In this document: in pieces, positions 7,862-18,645 of the stretch | Layout of the letters: the number at the start of each line of letters is the position of its first letter | How positions within the stretch are numbered: position 1 is the first letter of the stretch | DNA from: Haplomitrium mnioides | Taxonomy: Eukaryota; Marchantiophyta; Haplomitriopsida; Calobryales | Assembly (NCBI GenBank): GCA_049999725.1 | Contig: JBNGIS010022768.1 | Span: 21,946-45,153 of the forward strand | Reading direction: 5' to 3' | DNA length: 23,208 nt | Notes under the pieces: model-generated | What the model was told of the DNA's origin: nothing | The model's input: only the letters and a program-made list of their open reading frames with translations | Database searches by the model: none | Program-made: the position numbers and the translations under genes

Positions 7862-10834
7862 TTAGTCATGTGTTTCAACTTCTTTGGATTCAGCTTCAGA
7901 AGATTCATCAAGATTTACTTGATCTATCTCAATGTTATTGAATCTCTTTCAAACATATCAGGATTGATTGCTTTTTATCTTTCGTACTCCAATAGATTTG
8001 ATTTAATGGTAGCTAGAGTGGTTTTCCTCAATTGGTTTTCCTGTGTAAGAAGAAAAAAAATTTGTGAATTGTGTCACATCAAGTACATCAATATGTAACT
8101 TGGATTTGTGTTTCTCTTTTGTTGTTGCTATTTTTTCAGGGAAGTATTGTCCAAAAAATGCATCCTCAACCTCATAAGCAAACCATTGAATACGTACTTG
8201 TTCAAGTTTGGGGGGTTTTCCTTATCAAATGACAAAACTTTGAGGACTTTTGCAACCCCAAACGATCTGCCATTTGGATCCAGAGATGCAACAACACAAA
8301 TAAACATTCTAGCTTTCACCTCATGTAGATTGCCAAATTTGTGCCCGCATCGAGTGTTGTGCGAAGAGTCCTTTCTTGCGGCCTAAGTGCTCTATCATAG
8401 ATTGCTTGATGTGTAGAAAGTATTTGTTGTACTGAAGTATCTTCTTCTATCTATTGAGCATCAAGTTGAGAACCTAAACCAACATTTTGAGAATCATTAC
8501 AAGTGTTTGTCGGTTGTGAAGGTGGAAAGGTAAATTCTACTTTGAGTACTCCTCTTTTTTTTTCAAGGATGTAGGCTACAATCTTTGTTGGGCAAGAAAA
8601 ATGTCATTCCACCATTGAATGTCAGAATCTATAAAGAACTTGTAGCAATTCTCACTTATGTTGTCCCTTATTGCAAAGATATTTTTCTCGATATCAACTT
8701 CTGTTTCTTCTTTTTGAGATTGTTTGATTTTAGAATATGCCTTGAGAGGAATCAACATTGAACTCAAAATTTCTCTGTCCACTTCAGGTAGGCACTTGAT
8801 TTGATAAATACCATTTGGAGGTAACCAAAATTCATTTGTTGAAAACTGTTTTCTCTATATCTTTGCCTTGGAATCAATCAACTAGAACTTGAATTGTTGA
8901 TTAAATGTAATATAATGTATCCTTTGAACCAGAGAGGGATGTTGTTGTAGAAACATTTTAAAATCCCAAGTTTCTATTAAAGGACTTTCCTGAGGTTTAG
9001 GATTATACGATAATTGAAGCACCTCGCTAAGACTTGTAGTTGTGAAAGCTTTGATAAGTTTCAAATATTTCGGGAATCGGTTGAACATTTGATTGATTTG
9101 ATCATGAGTATCACCAACTATGAGAAATCCCAGCTTGATTTTTCAGAAAACATTCTTGGCTATAACGGGACTAAGATATCCAAATAAGATAGAATTTTTA
9201 TTCTTTTGTGTCTTGTTGTCCAATTGAAGATACAAAGTTTGAGGTAGCGGCCCTTCAAAGTCATATAATATTTTGTTGGATACAATAATTGTCAAATGAG
9301 AATAGCATCTCAAGTTTCCGGAGGTTAAAAAGACCCTCAAAGAAAGAGCATGATTGAATATTAAAGCACCAACAACATGCACACCCATCAAACAATCTTT
9401 ATCAATGTTTTTTGGTGGCAAAGGCGAGTGTGGAATAGCAATTTTCTTTAGATCCATTCCATCAATGACAATTCCCAAGTACTTTTGACCATTAGCATAA
9501 CATTTTCTTCAATGGTTTGCAAGTTTTGTTCTTTCTTTCATTTGACAATGTTGGTTACGATGAAGAAACAATTGGCGATTATATTTCATTGCATCATCAC
9601 AAAGCACGAGAGACATAAAAGTACTTTAGTAAAATATATGTCGATGTTTTGAACTTTAAAAGACAACTTGAGATGCTAAAAATATTCAAGTCATCTTAAA
9701 TAAATGTTTGGATTGGTAGAAGTGAAAATCTGTAAAAGATTAAAAATAAACTTTAGGTTTTAAAAGGAGAAAAATAAGATTTGCTAAAAAAAAGGTCACA
9801 AACTACAACTATAGTTTCAAAGGTAGCTTGAACTCTTTGTTCGCAAAGGATTAAAAAATCCAGAACACATCCTATGCGCGCATAGTATCAGTGGAGACAA
9901 CAACTGATCGTATGCATGCATAAGACCAAAGCAACAACATCAATGTTATGGCTTGCTTTTACTGTTGTTGCGATTGGTTTTAAATGAAATAAGAACAAAT
10001 CCTATGCGCATATAGGATTTGCAAACAACAAAAACAGTTCTTGCTATTGTTTTTCTAGCAAATGGCTCTTGACTCAAAGCAACAAAAGCAAAACTTGTTG
10101 CAAAGCTAAGGTCACCACCAACAATCCGATTCATTCCTCACTTTATTTGACTATTGAGATGGTTTGGATTCAAACTAAAAACAAGAGACCTTATATGAGC
10201 ATAGATTCTCTTCTCACAACTAAAGGTTCTAAGAATTATTCGACTCAAATCTTGTTTGTTGAATAACTTAACGAGACAGATATCTTTTGGCACTAAGTTG
10301 AGAAAACATAACATCTCTAGAACTAAGCTTTGAGTTTTGAAAAAAGAGCATAGATTAACCAAAGGTTTCAAAAGAGAATAAATTTGTTACCTTTGTCGTA
10401 CTCCAAGACAAATTTTTCTCGCAATGATTTTATTTCCTTGCGTGTTTCAAAAACAGCAAATCTATTGCATTTTGGAACTTTTACATTTGGAAAATGAGTT
10501 CTCCAATGTTTTGTAAAACCCGAGAAACTAAGAATGCAATCGAGATTTTTCTCTTTCAAATAAGTTGCGTAGTAGTCATAAACTTCTCATTTTGTAAAAT
10601 TATCGGGCAAGTTATAAACTTTGTAAGTAATCATTCTCTTGCAATGTCCTTGAAAGCAGCTGTCCACCCACTCATGCACAAAAACTCCATTAGCAAATAA
10701 TTCTCTTTTTCCAAAAATGTCTTTAAAGTCAACGTTTTTGAGATTTTGAGTCCTTTGGATTCTATCATTCCCTATTGATAATATTAATTTAAAGGCTCTT
10801 TTATAGACAATAATACCTCCAAGAAGAGTAAACT
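7862..10834 (-). pseudogene. Transposase-like gene, copy B (5' end cut by the gypsy-like element, decayed)
   Basis: Read from 10834 down, it opens with FTLLGG..KRAF (homologous to copy A near 225). A block with HEWVDSCFQGHCK, FTKHWRTHFPNVKVPKCNRF and KSLREKF follows, to a probable donor at 10390 (G|GTAACA). After an intron of about 750 bp, a second frame from about 9623 has KYLGIVIDGMDLKK, GPLPQTLYLQLDNKTQKNKN and LIVGDTHDQINQMFNRF, continuing to about 8555. The C-terminal part has WFAYEVEDAFFGQYFPEK (about 8150-8205) and LDESSEAESKEVETHD, ending in TAA at 7864-7862. In-frame stops are at 10589, 9511, 9145, 8884, 8857, 8578 and 8453; frameshifts occur in an A9 run near 8555, near 8350 and near 8205. 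The Asp residues in DGMD, LDN and THD could be a DDE-type triad (inference). Family assignment is DUF7869-like from memory. Confidence 0.6.
9624..10390 (-). other. Probable intron of transposase copy B, with scattered palindromes
   Basis: It lies between two coding blocks of copy B. The donor GTAACA at 10390 is fairly good; the acceptor near 9624 (ACTAAAG) is uncertain and does not restore phase exactly. Palindrome copies lie near 9868-9886 (TCCTATGCGCGCATAG), 9910-9924 (GTATGCATGCATAAG) and 10000-10019 (TCCTATGCGCATATAGGA). Confidence 0.45.
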
Positions 10835-12266
10835 TGTCAGCCCCCTCCTTCGGTCGTTAACCTCCGCAGACCGCTCTTTGGCAGGAAAAGGCTGACTTTA
10901 TAGGGGTTCAGGTTCTTTTATGCGATGGCTCCGCTGCAAGTTATCACTTTCAGGTCTTAAGGATGTCCCTCCTTACCTTACAAACCTTTCTCCTCTTTCA
11001 ATTCTTCATTCACACATTCATCTACACCTCACAAGCTGCTTTAGACAAATTCCAAAGTGTATTTCAGGGATCCGAAATAGGATCCAAACTCAAAGTTTTA
11101 CAATAGGGGATCAAGTTCTGGTATCCGAATCCTATAGGAGACCTGCCCGCAGTGCTGCTCTCGTTTATGAGACTGATTCTGAGACCTTTGCTGGGCTGAG
11201 ATCCTACTCACTTCGAATCCGAAGTGTCTCTTCGGGAAATGCAAACATAAGACAAAACTAACTAGACCTACACACACAACACCACACTCTCCGCCAACAT
11301 TCCTCTGACTTGGGCTGACCTCTGCAACACAATCGTGACCTCTCAACACTCCCTTTCTCTCTTTCCGCTGCAGCTCTTTTGATTCTCCAAAGATCCAATC
11401 TTTACTGCCTTCCTTGTACTTCTGATCTTTATTCCAACAATTTCAACCTTCTCATGAGTCCCACGGTTCCGGTCGCACTTCCCACTCCTACCTATGATAG
11501 TTTTTCACCTTCCTTCACGAGAAGCCCTGGTTTTACTTCCTCAAGATCAGAAGAGGTCTTGTTTAACTTCCACCCCTGGAAGACAGTCCTCTCGACTGGT
11601 GGCCACCCACTCCACCCCGAAGCTTCGATGGATCTTCTTACACCGTGCACAGGCACGAATGCAGCTACTCCTCCTTGGCTTCCCTTGAGAGAATAAACCA
11701 CAAATGCCCCCTGACGTCCCTGGGATTGTTGCTCCTGCACAGATGACACTGAGACAAACCCAAAGATCCCACTTTGGCAACCCCTCCGATTTCAAGACAA
11801 CCCAGACCTCCCTTCGCTTTCAAGTATCAATCCACCTCCGATGCTGGTCTTCCAACAGTGGTGAGTACACTTGGATTGCCTGGGCCTCTAGAGCTCCCCG
11901 CCTAGCGATTCCCAGCGCCCCTCCAATCCACCTCCACCCCTGCTAGCCCCCTACTCGAGTTCACTTGCTTCAAGTGAAGCTTCAAGAGTTATGTCCTCCC
12001 TCCTTCGTGTGTCTCTCTTTGTGTTGTCGTTCTCACAATTGGCAAGCTTGCATCCACAAAACAACCCCTTCCATCTGGCAGCGATCCCAGCTATACCCCC
12101 CTGCAGCACGCGTCACTCCCAACAATTTCTTGATCAAGAACGCATCTTTCCTCCTTGCTGGACTTGGCCGTTTTTCTTGTTGGCCTCTGTTTCTTGAGAA
12201 GCTAACACCTGTCGATCAGCCCGCGTCTAACGGTATCAGTTGAAGCATTCAAGATCGGGGGAGGAA
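10835..12266 (-). repeat. Left (3') LTR of the gypsy-like element, portion matched by the right LTR
   Basis: It aligns with 21763-23208 along its whole length, with small indels such as a segment of about 14 bp present only in the right copy near 22421-22435. By eye the copies are well over 90% identical. The LTR continues past 12266 and past the Copia insertion. A candidate inner end is CA at 19365-19366, followed by a pyrimidine tract TCCCCCTAG that would be a polypurine tract on the minus strand. That boundary is a low-confidence guess. Many short open frames here are non-coding LTR artefacts. Confidence 0.75.
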
Positions 12267-12359
12267 GATTTTCGGAAAGTCTTGGCTGAACCCTGCCTTC
12301 AATTTGTAGTGCCCTCTCTTGAAGATTTTTGACCAGGATTGCCTTGCCGCTGGACGCAT

Positions 12360-12364
12360 CAGCG
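12360..12364. repeat. Target site duplication, left side of the Copia element
   Basis: CAGCG directly precedes the 5' LTR; CAACG (17579-17583) directly follows the 3' LTR. Four of five bases match, and the mismatch is a single transition, consistent with ageing of a 5-bp duplication. Confidence 0.6.
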
Positions 12365-13367
12365 TGTTGGAAATTGGCAGCTTCACAATTTGATGCTGAG
12401 GAGTTGCCTGATCCTGCTCAGGAATTCCTGCAACACACTTCCTTGGTGAAGTGTGTCCCTGTAAATGTTTTTGGCTTAGCTAGTTTAGGATTCTAGTTTA
12501 GAGGCACTTTAGGGAATGGTGATTTTTAGGGATAGTGCCATGTGGAGTCACCTGGTGGTGACACATGTCAGCACTAGGACTCTCCTAAGGGACCATTAAT
12601 GATTTTTGTCCCTTGCTAAAGTTAGAACACAGAAAAGTCATAGGAGTGTAGGTGAAATTGAATGTGCAGCTCTCGTGGAAAAATCTGCTTCACCTGCACT
12701 GATTCAAGCGCCCATAGATTTTGAATAGGGGCGCCCATAGAAATCCAACTTTTAGCTGGTATTGTTTTCTGTATATAAATCTGATGAAGAGGAGCTCCAA
12801 TGCAACCACATTTCACTTGTAAGTCGTTTTGTGCATTGGAACAAGGGAAAAATCGCGTCTGAGCAGGAGAGTCGTTTTTCCTTAAAAGTGAGCTCGCGAT
12901 CATGTCTGGGAGGTCGAGTTCGCATCTGAAGGGGCTTGCGTTCATGTTCTGGAGGAAGTCGCGATTTCATCTCGTGAAGAAGATGTCTGGTAGGAAGGTC
13001 GCGTTCGAGCTCAGAAGGGGTCGAGCTCGCGTTTGAAGCAGGTCGCATCGCATCTGGAAGAAGGTTGCGTTCGGAAGGAGGTCGCCCATTTCGTTCTGAA
13101 GGAGGTCACATTTCGTGACCAAAGGTGGCTGCGTTTTCGTGGTGGCAAGTCGACCTGCGTTTTCATGTTTGCAAGTCAACCAACGTTTCTTGTCTGGAAG
13201 TCAACCTGCGTTTTTGTGCGAACCTGCTGACGGGAAGGCCTTCGCGAATCTGCTGTCGCACAACCTCTTCTTTGGAGCTGACGTTTTTACTTCCTCTTTC
13301 CTGTGATTCTGATCTTAAGTGGATTTTCGCTGCTGTAGAATATCAACTCGATTTGATATTCACAACA
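12365..13367 (+). repeat. 5' LTR of the Copia element (1003 bp)
   Basis: It starts TGTTGGAAAT and ends TTCACAACA. TATATAAA at 12772-12779 is the probable promoter TATA box. A GC-rich region (about 12890-13230) contains a 26-bp repeat with AAGTCGACC-like anchors at 13145, 13171 and 13197. Against the 3' LTR it differs by scattered substitutions and small indels, for example loss of a segment of about 10 bp near 12800. Confidence 0.93.
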
Positions 13368-13380
13368 GGTTATGAGCCCA
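13368..13380 (+). other. Primer binding site of the Copia element
   Basis: GGTTATGAGCCCA begins at the first base after the 5' LTR. It partly resembles the initiator-Met tRNA type of plant Copia elements (TGGTATCAGAGC) but is not a full match. The assignment rests mainly on position. Confidence 0.5.
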
Positions 13381-13386
13381 CTAACA

Positions 13387-14247
13387 ATGGGAGATGCAAG
13401 TGTGGGTACCTCCATCATGTATTCCATTGAAAATTTTGAAGGTGCAGATTTTCTAGATTGGAAAGCTAAGATGCAACTAATCCTTGAGCTAAAAGGGTTT
13501 TGGAGGTATGTGAATGGTGACTTCCCTAAACCCAGTGGGAGGAATGCCACTGAGGAGGAAATTACATTGTGGATCCAGGCAGATAGGCATGCTCAAATCC
13601 TAATCTACCTGAGCTTGGGTAAAAAGCAATTTACCCAAGTGAGGAACCTTACTACTTCATGTGAGGTTTGGAACATCCTTAGGAAGGCTTATGAGCAAGG
13701 AGGGGCTTTTGCTGCTACATACTTGTGGAGGAAGCTCATGAATTTAAGATTTGTACAAGATAACAGCATGGGTGATGACACTGCACATGTCAAGAATTTG
13801 GTGGAGCAGTTGTTGTCAATCAACCCAGGTCTCAAGGAGGAGATGTTTGTACAAATATTACTGGCAAGTTCACTTGAGTCATATGATGTGTTGTTGCACT
13901 CTTTGGAGAGCAACCTAGGGACCATGACTTTGGATGAAGCAAGTACCAGGCTCTTGGCTGAAGAAACCAAGAGGAAAGAGCGTGTGGGTGGACTTGAACA
14001 CAGTTCTGCCTTGTTTACAAGAGGCAAGGAGGCCAAGAAATTCCAAGGTGGGAAGTCCCAGAAGTGGGGTAACTCACCAAGTGGAAATTGTTTTTATTGT
14101 GACAAGCCTGGCCACTATGCAAGAAACTGTCCCAGGAAAAGCAAGGATCAAGGGAAGACACTTGCAAAGGGTGGCAAGAACAAGCAGGCAAAGGAACAGG
14201 TCAATATTGCTATCAAGGAGTCAGATGATGTCATAGAATATGTCTGA
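13387..14247 (+). CDS. Gag protein of the Copia element, frame intact
   Basis: The open frame runs to TGA at 14247. An upstream in-frame ATG at 13372 lies inside the primer binding site, so I favour the ATG at 13387 (286 residues). The N-terminal half (FEGADFLDWKAKMQLIL, then the W..L...F/Y pattern) is the UBN2-type Copia gag domain. The CCHC zinc knuckle CFYCDKPGHYARNC is at 14089-14130, followed by a Lys-rich tail. The protein would package element RNA into cytoplasmic particles. In Copia elements gag normally reads on into protease; here the frame stops and no protease is recognisable downstream. Confidence 0.9.
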   Translation: MGDASVGTSIMYSIENFEGADFLDWKAKMQLILELKGFWRYVNGDFPKPSGRNATEEEITLWIQADRHAQILIYLSLGKKQFTQVRNLTTSCEVWNILRKAYEQGGAFAATYLWRKLMNLRFVQDNSMGDDTAHVKNLVEQLLSINPGLKEEMFVQILLASSLESYDVLLHSLESNLGTMTLDEASTRLLAEETKRKERVGGLEHSSALFTRGKEAKKFQGGKSQKWGNSPSGNCFYCDKPGHYARNCPRKSKDQGKTLAKGGKNKQAKEQVNIAIKESDDVIEYV

Positions 14248-14481
14248 GGTAGAAAGGCATTGGTCCTAGACTGGACTGTCAAGAATCCATGGAGTGTGCC
14301 ACTTATGACATGAAAGGCTTGGACATTTGGAGGTCAAGGTTTGAACACCTTGAGGTAGAAAAACATGGTGTCTGGACTGGACTGTCCAGACAGTAGGAGT
14401 TGTGAACTAATAGCTAATGTATCAAAAGAAGAAAGCTGTCGTTTCTTCATTTCTTTTTTAATATGAAAATCATTTGTACAT

Positions 14482-16560
14482 ATGAAGTCCATCAGTGATT
14501 GCTTTTCTATGTTTCATAGTTTTGAGGGCTCAGAAAGAGCAAAGAAAATTATGGTGAAGATACTCCATACAGATGGGGAAGGGAGTATATGTCCAAGGGG
14601 TTGGAAGCTTTCTAAGAGAGTATGGATCAATCTAAGAAAGCATAGGATTAAGCACAACTCACAGCAGGGGATTCTCCATCACAGAATGGTGTGGCAGGTT
14701 GGATGTATAGGAAGATCATGGAGAATGCAAGGAAGCATTTTCTGTGCAAGGTACATCCAGAGGATTTTTTGGGGTAAGGCTGTGAGCACAGCAGTCTCGC
14801 TCAGGAATCGTTACACCAAGGCTGTGAGCAATCTGACACCAAAGGAAGCGTGGTCAGGTAAGTAGCCTGATGTTTCACATCTCAGATTTTCTGGCTATAT
14901 GCATTAGTACCTCAAGAACTGTGAGGGAAGTTGCATTGAAAAACCGTTAAGTGTGTGTTTCTGAGATATTGGGAAGAACTGCAAGGGGTACAAGCTGCTC
15001 TATTGTGAGACAAAGCAGATAATAAGGGGTCCGGAAGTAGTGTTTGATGATTGTCAGAGGGTCTGACAAGCAAGTCACCTGCAATTGGCAAAGGAGCAAT
15101 TTGAAATTGGAGACAATGCTAGGAATCATTCCAGCAGTGGGAGTACCAGTGGTATATAAGAGGACATTTGTGGAAGAAGAGAACGTTCTGCCAAGCGTTC
15201 TGGTTGGTTGAGCAAACAGCTAGTGACAATGGATCTGGCAGTGCTAGAAACATTGGGAATCAATGTGGCCATGAAGATGATCCAGTAACACCAAAGGAGG
15301 CGTCATTCAGGGAGGATACCCAGGCATGGGAGGTGGTTTTCTATGGAGTTGATTCACTCCATGAAACCAGACCTGAACTCCAAACCAAGTTGCCCAAGGG
15401 GAGGAAAGCCATGGGGTGTAAGTGGGTACTCAAGGTCAAGTACCAAGTTAATGGGTCTGTGGAAAATTACAAGGCAAGGCTGGTTGCCAAAGGATTATCA
15501 CAGATGACTGGGGTGGGGTACACAGGAACCTTTGCACCAGTTGCAAATTTTTTTTTTCTTCAATTAGGTGTCTGTTGGCTATTGTTGCAATGATGGATTG
15601 GAAAGCACCTCAAGTAGATGTCAAGATAGAGTTCTTGAATGGAGATCTTGAGTGAGAGATCTATATGCAGCAGCCGGAAGAATTTGTTCTGAGAGGAAGG
15701 AATGCTTTGTGTGCAGATAACAAGGCATTATATATGGCCTCAAGCAAGCATCTAGGGCATGGCACCAGCGAATTGACACACATCTGAAGAAGAAGAACTT
15801 TAGGAGGAGTGATGGAAGTCATTGTGTTCAAACCTGGAGAGAGGGTGGAGCACACTGAGTTTTGTCAGCTATGTAGATGACATAGTGATGATCAGCAGTG
15901 ATCTGGAGCAGTTGAATTAGGTCAAGGACCTGGAGGCGACATTTGGAGATGACGGACCTACATGAGATTCACTATCTTCTTGGGATGCATGTTCAAAGGG
16001 GTGGACATGCAAGGAAGATCACACTGAATCAAAAGGTCTGTATTAGGAAAATTTCTGAAAGGAGTGGAATGGGAGATTGAAGGCAGTCTACACTCCATTA
16101 GCTGGTATGAGGTCAATCAAGGATGGGATCTGGAACAAAAAGGAGGCTGAAGTGCAATAGGCAAGTCTGAATTATGCTATGCAGTGGGAGTTGCCTCAAG
16201 GTTTGTGTCCAACCCAGGGATGACTCATTGGCTTGCAGAGAAAGGAATTTTCAGGTACATTCAAGGCTCCAAGGATCATGTCCTGGAGCACAGTGGATGT
16301 CTGGAATCCACTCTGATCAGCAACAGTTCACTGATCGGATATAGTGACTCTGATGCAGGAAGCAAGGATGATGGAAAGTCCACATCAGGGTGTGCTTCAC
16401 TAATGGGAGGATGCTTGGGTTTTCAGGCTGGATAAACCTACCGCCATTGTGAAGACAATCAGGGTTACATATCGTTGGGGTAGAATCCAACCTATCACTT
16501 AAAGGCCAAGGCACTGACAAGTAACAAGCATGGAGGCTTGTTGAGGGATGCTTGGTGTGC
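14482..16560 (+). pseudogene. Copia pol remnant: integrase, reverse transcriptase, RNase H
   Basis: Fragments occur in the order integrase, RT, RNase H, which defines Copia. Integrase core: ILHTDGEGS at about 14560-14590, then AVSTAVSLRNRYTKA and LTPKEAW up to 14865. The following connector has KGYKLLYCETKQIIRGPEV (about 14978-15040). RT: GRKAMGCKWVLKVKY and NYKARLVAKG (about 15400-15495), VDVKIEFLNGDLE (about 15613-15650), and the catalytic YVDD at 15870-15881. RNase H side: SRFVSNPGMTHW, YSDSDAGSKDDGKSTSG (16184-16435). It has many frameshifts and stops. The aspartic protease and the first part of integrase are absent between 14248 and 14481, a stretch in which I see nothing recognisable. 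Confidence 0.88.
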
Positions 16561-16570
16561 AAATTGTTCG

Positions 16571-16581
16571 TTGAGTGGGAG
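16571..16581 (+). other. Polypurine tract of the Copia element
   Basis: TTGAGTGGGAG directly abuts the 3' LTR (TGTTGG...). The GTGGGAG|TG junction is typical of plant Copia plus-strand priming sites. Confidence 0.8.
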
Positions 16582-17578
16582 TGTTGGAAATTGGCAGCTT
16601 CACAATTTGCTGTTGAGGAATTGCCTGATCATGCTCAGGAATTCCTGCAACACACTTCCTTGGTGAAGTGTGTCCCTGTAAATGTTTTTGGCTTAGCTAG
16701 TTTAGGATTCTAGCTAGTTTAGAGGCACTTTAGAGAATAGTGATTTTTAGGGATAGTGCCATGTGGAGTCACCTGGTGGTGACACATGTCAGCACCAGGA
16801 CTCTCCTAAGGGACCATTAATGATTTTTGTCCCTTGCTAAAGTTAGAACACATAAAAGTCATAGGAGTGTAGGTGAAATTGAATGTGCAGCTCTCGTGGA
16901 AAAATCCGCTCTGCACTGATTCAAGCGCCCATAGATTTTGAATAGGGGCGCCCATAGAAATCCAACTTTTAGCTGGTATTTTTTTCTGTATATAAATCTG
17001 ATGAAGAGGAGCTCCAAGGCATCCTCATTGCAACCACATTTCACTTGTAAGTCGTTTTGTGCATTGGAACAAGAGAAAAATCGCGTCTAAGCAAGAGAGT
17101 CGTTTTTCCTTAAAGGTGAGCTCGCGATCGTGTCTGGGAGGTCGAGTTTGCATCTGAAGGGGCTCGCGTTCACGTTCTGGAGGAAGTCGCGATTTCATCT
17201 TGTGAAGAAGGTGTCTGGCAAGAAGGTCGCGTTCGAGCTCACGTTTGAAGCAAGTCGCGTCGTATCTGGAAGAAGGTTGCGTTCGGAAGGAGGTCGCCCG
17301 TTTCGTTCTGAAGGAGGTCTCATTTCGTGACCAGAGGTGGTGCGTTTTCGTGCTGGCAAGTCGACTTGCGTTTTCGTGTCTGCAAGTCGACCAGCGTTTC
17401 TTGTCTGGAAGTTGACCTGCGTTTTTGTGCAAACCTGCTGATAGGAAGGCCTTTGCGAATCTGCTGTCACACAACCTCTTCTTTGGAGCTGATGTTTTTA
17501 CTTCCTCTTTCCTGTGATTCTGATCTTAAGTGGATTTTCGTTGCTGTAGAATATCAACTCGATTTGATATTCACAACA
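16582..17578 (+). repeat. 3' LTR of the Copia element (997 bp)
   Basis: It is a direct copy of the 5' LTR with the same ends. The TATA box is at 16989-16996. It carries a small duplication (CTAGCTAGTTTAGAG) not present in the 5' copy. The minus-strand open frames here mirror those in the 5' LTR and are not genes. Confidence 0.93.
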
Positions 17579-17867
17579 CAACGATCCCGTAGCAATCCCG
17601 ATTGGAGTCCTTTGAAGTATCTTGTTGAGCGCGGATCTGTAGCTAAGTCGGAGAGGTTCTTCCCGCAAAGCGATTCGAAGGAATCCATTTGGAGAAGATT
17701 GGGCTGGCAGTAGAAGGATCGTGCGATGCATCCCGTGGTTGCCTCTCGATCATCATGGATTTCCTCGCTCCCAGGCTCCTGCGATCGCCCACGCACCCTC
17801 GCAAGCAGCCACGCTTCCGCGAGCACTTGAGGACCCTTGCAAGCCACCACGTATCCGAAAAATCCCT

Positions 17868-17966
17868 CGGAACCTCGCTGTCGCTTCTCGGAACCCCGCT
17901 GTCGATTCGCGGAACCCCATAGTCGCCCTTCGGAACCCCGCCGTCGCTTCTTGGAATCCCGCCACG
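17868..17966. repeat. 21-bp tandem repeat (4.5 units)
   Basis: Units start at 17868, 17889, 17910, 17931 and 17952: CGGAACCCCGCTGTCGCTTC-like, exactly 21 bp apart. It yields seven-residue peptide repeats on both strands, which I treat as incidental. Confidence 0.85.
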
Positions 17967-18214
17967 TCATCGGTTGCCGCGCCATCCGACGCCGCCCCGC
18001 AAGGGGGTAGGCGGACCGTTGCATTGACTGGATTCCGTAGTTGACCCATCACTGATTCACAAGAACCCTCGGACCACCGCTGAATGCCACGTCATCCGTC
18101 GTTGCGCCGTCCGACGCCGCCCCGCAAGGGGGTAGGCGGACTATTGCATTGACCGGATTCCGCAGTTGACCGGCATGAACCCTCAGACCACCACTGAATG
18201 CCACGTCATCCGTC
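17962..18214. repeat. Tandem repeat of about 114-125 bp (two units and a stub)
   Basis: Units start with CCACGTCATC at 17962, 18087 and 18201. They share a long block including GACGCCGCCCCGCAAGGGGG and TAGGCGGAC. The third copy breaks off after about 14 bp. A related fragment lies near 19001-19050. Confidence 0.8.
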
Positions 18215-18445
18215 AAACAATTCACTCGCTAGTAAGAACGGTTCCTTTGGTCGCCGCTTCGGAACCCTCTCACCACAAGAACTGAGGCTTCTATCGCTTA
18301 ACTCTTTCTTCAGCTTGATATAAGAACTATGGCAGACTCCCCGTGGATCCCCTTCAAACTTTCAGCGCGCCTCGTCGAACTTTCGTCCTTGCCAATGTCA
18401 GAACTACTATAGGTCACCCTTTCAACTGCTGGTCCCTTACTTCTT

Positions 18446-18645
18446 CTGGCCGGATTGTCGCTTCATCGCCTTTTCGCTATTTCTTGATCTTCCTCTGGCC
18501 ATATTGTTGTTGAATCACCTTTTTGCTATCTTGATCTTCCCTTGGCCGGAACTTCGTTTGATCACCTTTTTGGCCCTCTTGATCTTGTTCTGGCTAGATT
18601 GTGGATGGATCGCCCTTTCGGGCAGTTCGTTGCTTGCTTCTTCCT
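18446..18645. repeat. Degenerate tandem repeat of about 48 bp (4 units)
   Basis: CTGGCC-like anchors at 18446, 18495, 18542 and 18590, each followed by GGATTGT...ATCGCCTTTTCG and CTTGATCTTC. Spacing is 47-49 bp, with a fifth weaker anchor near 18646. Confidence 0.7.

Larger units (their letters stand above)
12365..17578 (+). mobile_element. Ty1/Copia LTR retrotransposon nested in the gypsy-like element
   Basis: Two direct LTRs (12365-13367 and 16582-17578) begin TGTTGGAAATTGG and end TTCACAACA. They flank a 3.2-kb interior with a PBS-like site, an intact gag frame, integrase-RT-RNase H remnants in Copia order and a polypurine tract next to the 3' LTR. The interior is shorter than the usual 4 kb or so because protease and part of integrase are missing. 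It is unlikely to move by itself. Confidence 0.93.

Noticed and set aside
8108-8386. A plus-strand protein of about 90 residues
   Set aside because: It is the shadow of the transposase copy B C-terminal exon on the minus strand, which carries the recognisable WFAYEVEDAFFGQYFPEK block.
564-10589. A reassigned genetic code or U-to-C RNA editing that would read the in-frame stops as Gln/Arg
   Set aside because: All three stop types occur, frameshifts are present too, and motif I of the methyltransferase is damaged. Any stop is one T-to-C change from Gln or Arg, so that fact alone proves nothing. Such editing is known from plant organelles, and this is spliced nuclear DNA.
11379-12243. Pairs of open frames in both gypsy-like LTRs
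   Set aside because: They recur only because the LTR is duplicated. They overlap on both strands and break at small indels between the copies.
12622-13306. Open frames in the Copia LTRs
   Set aside because: They fall within the GC-rich LTR repeats and shift frame between the two LTRs.
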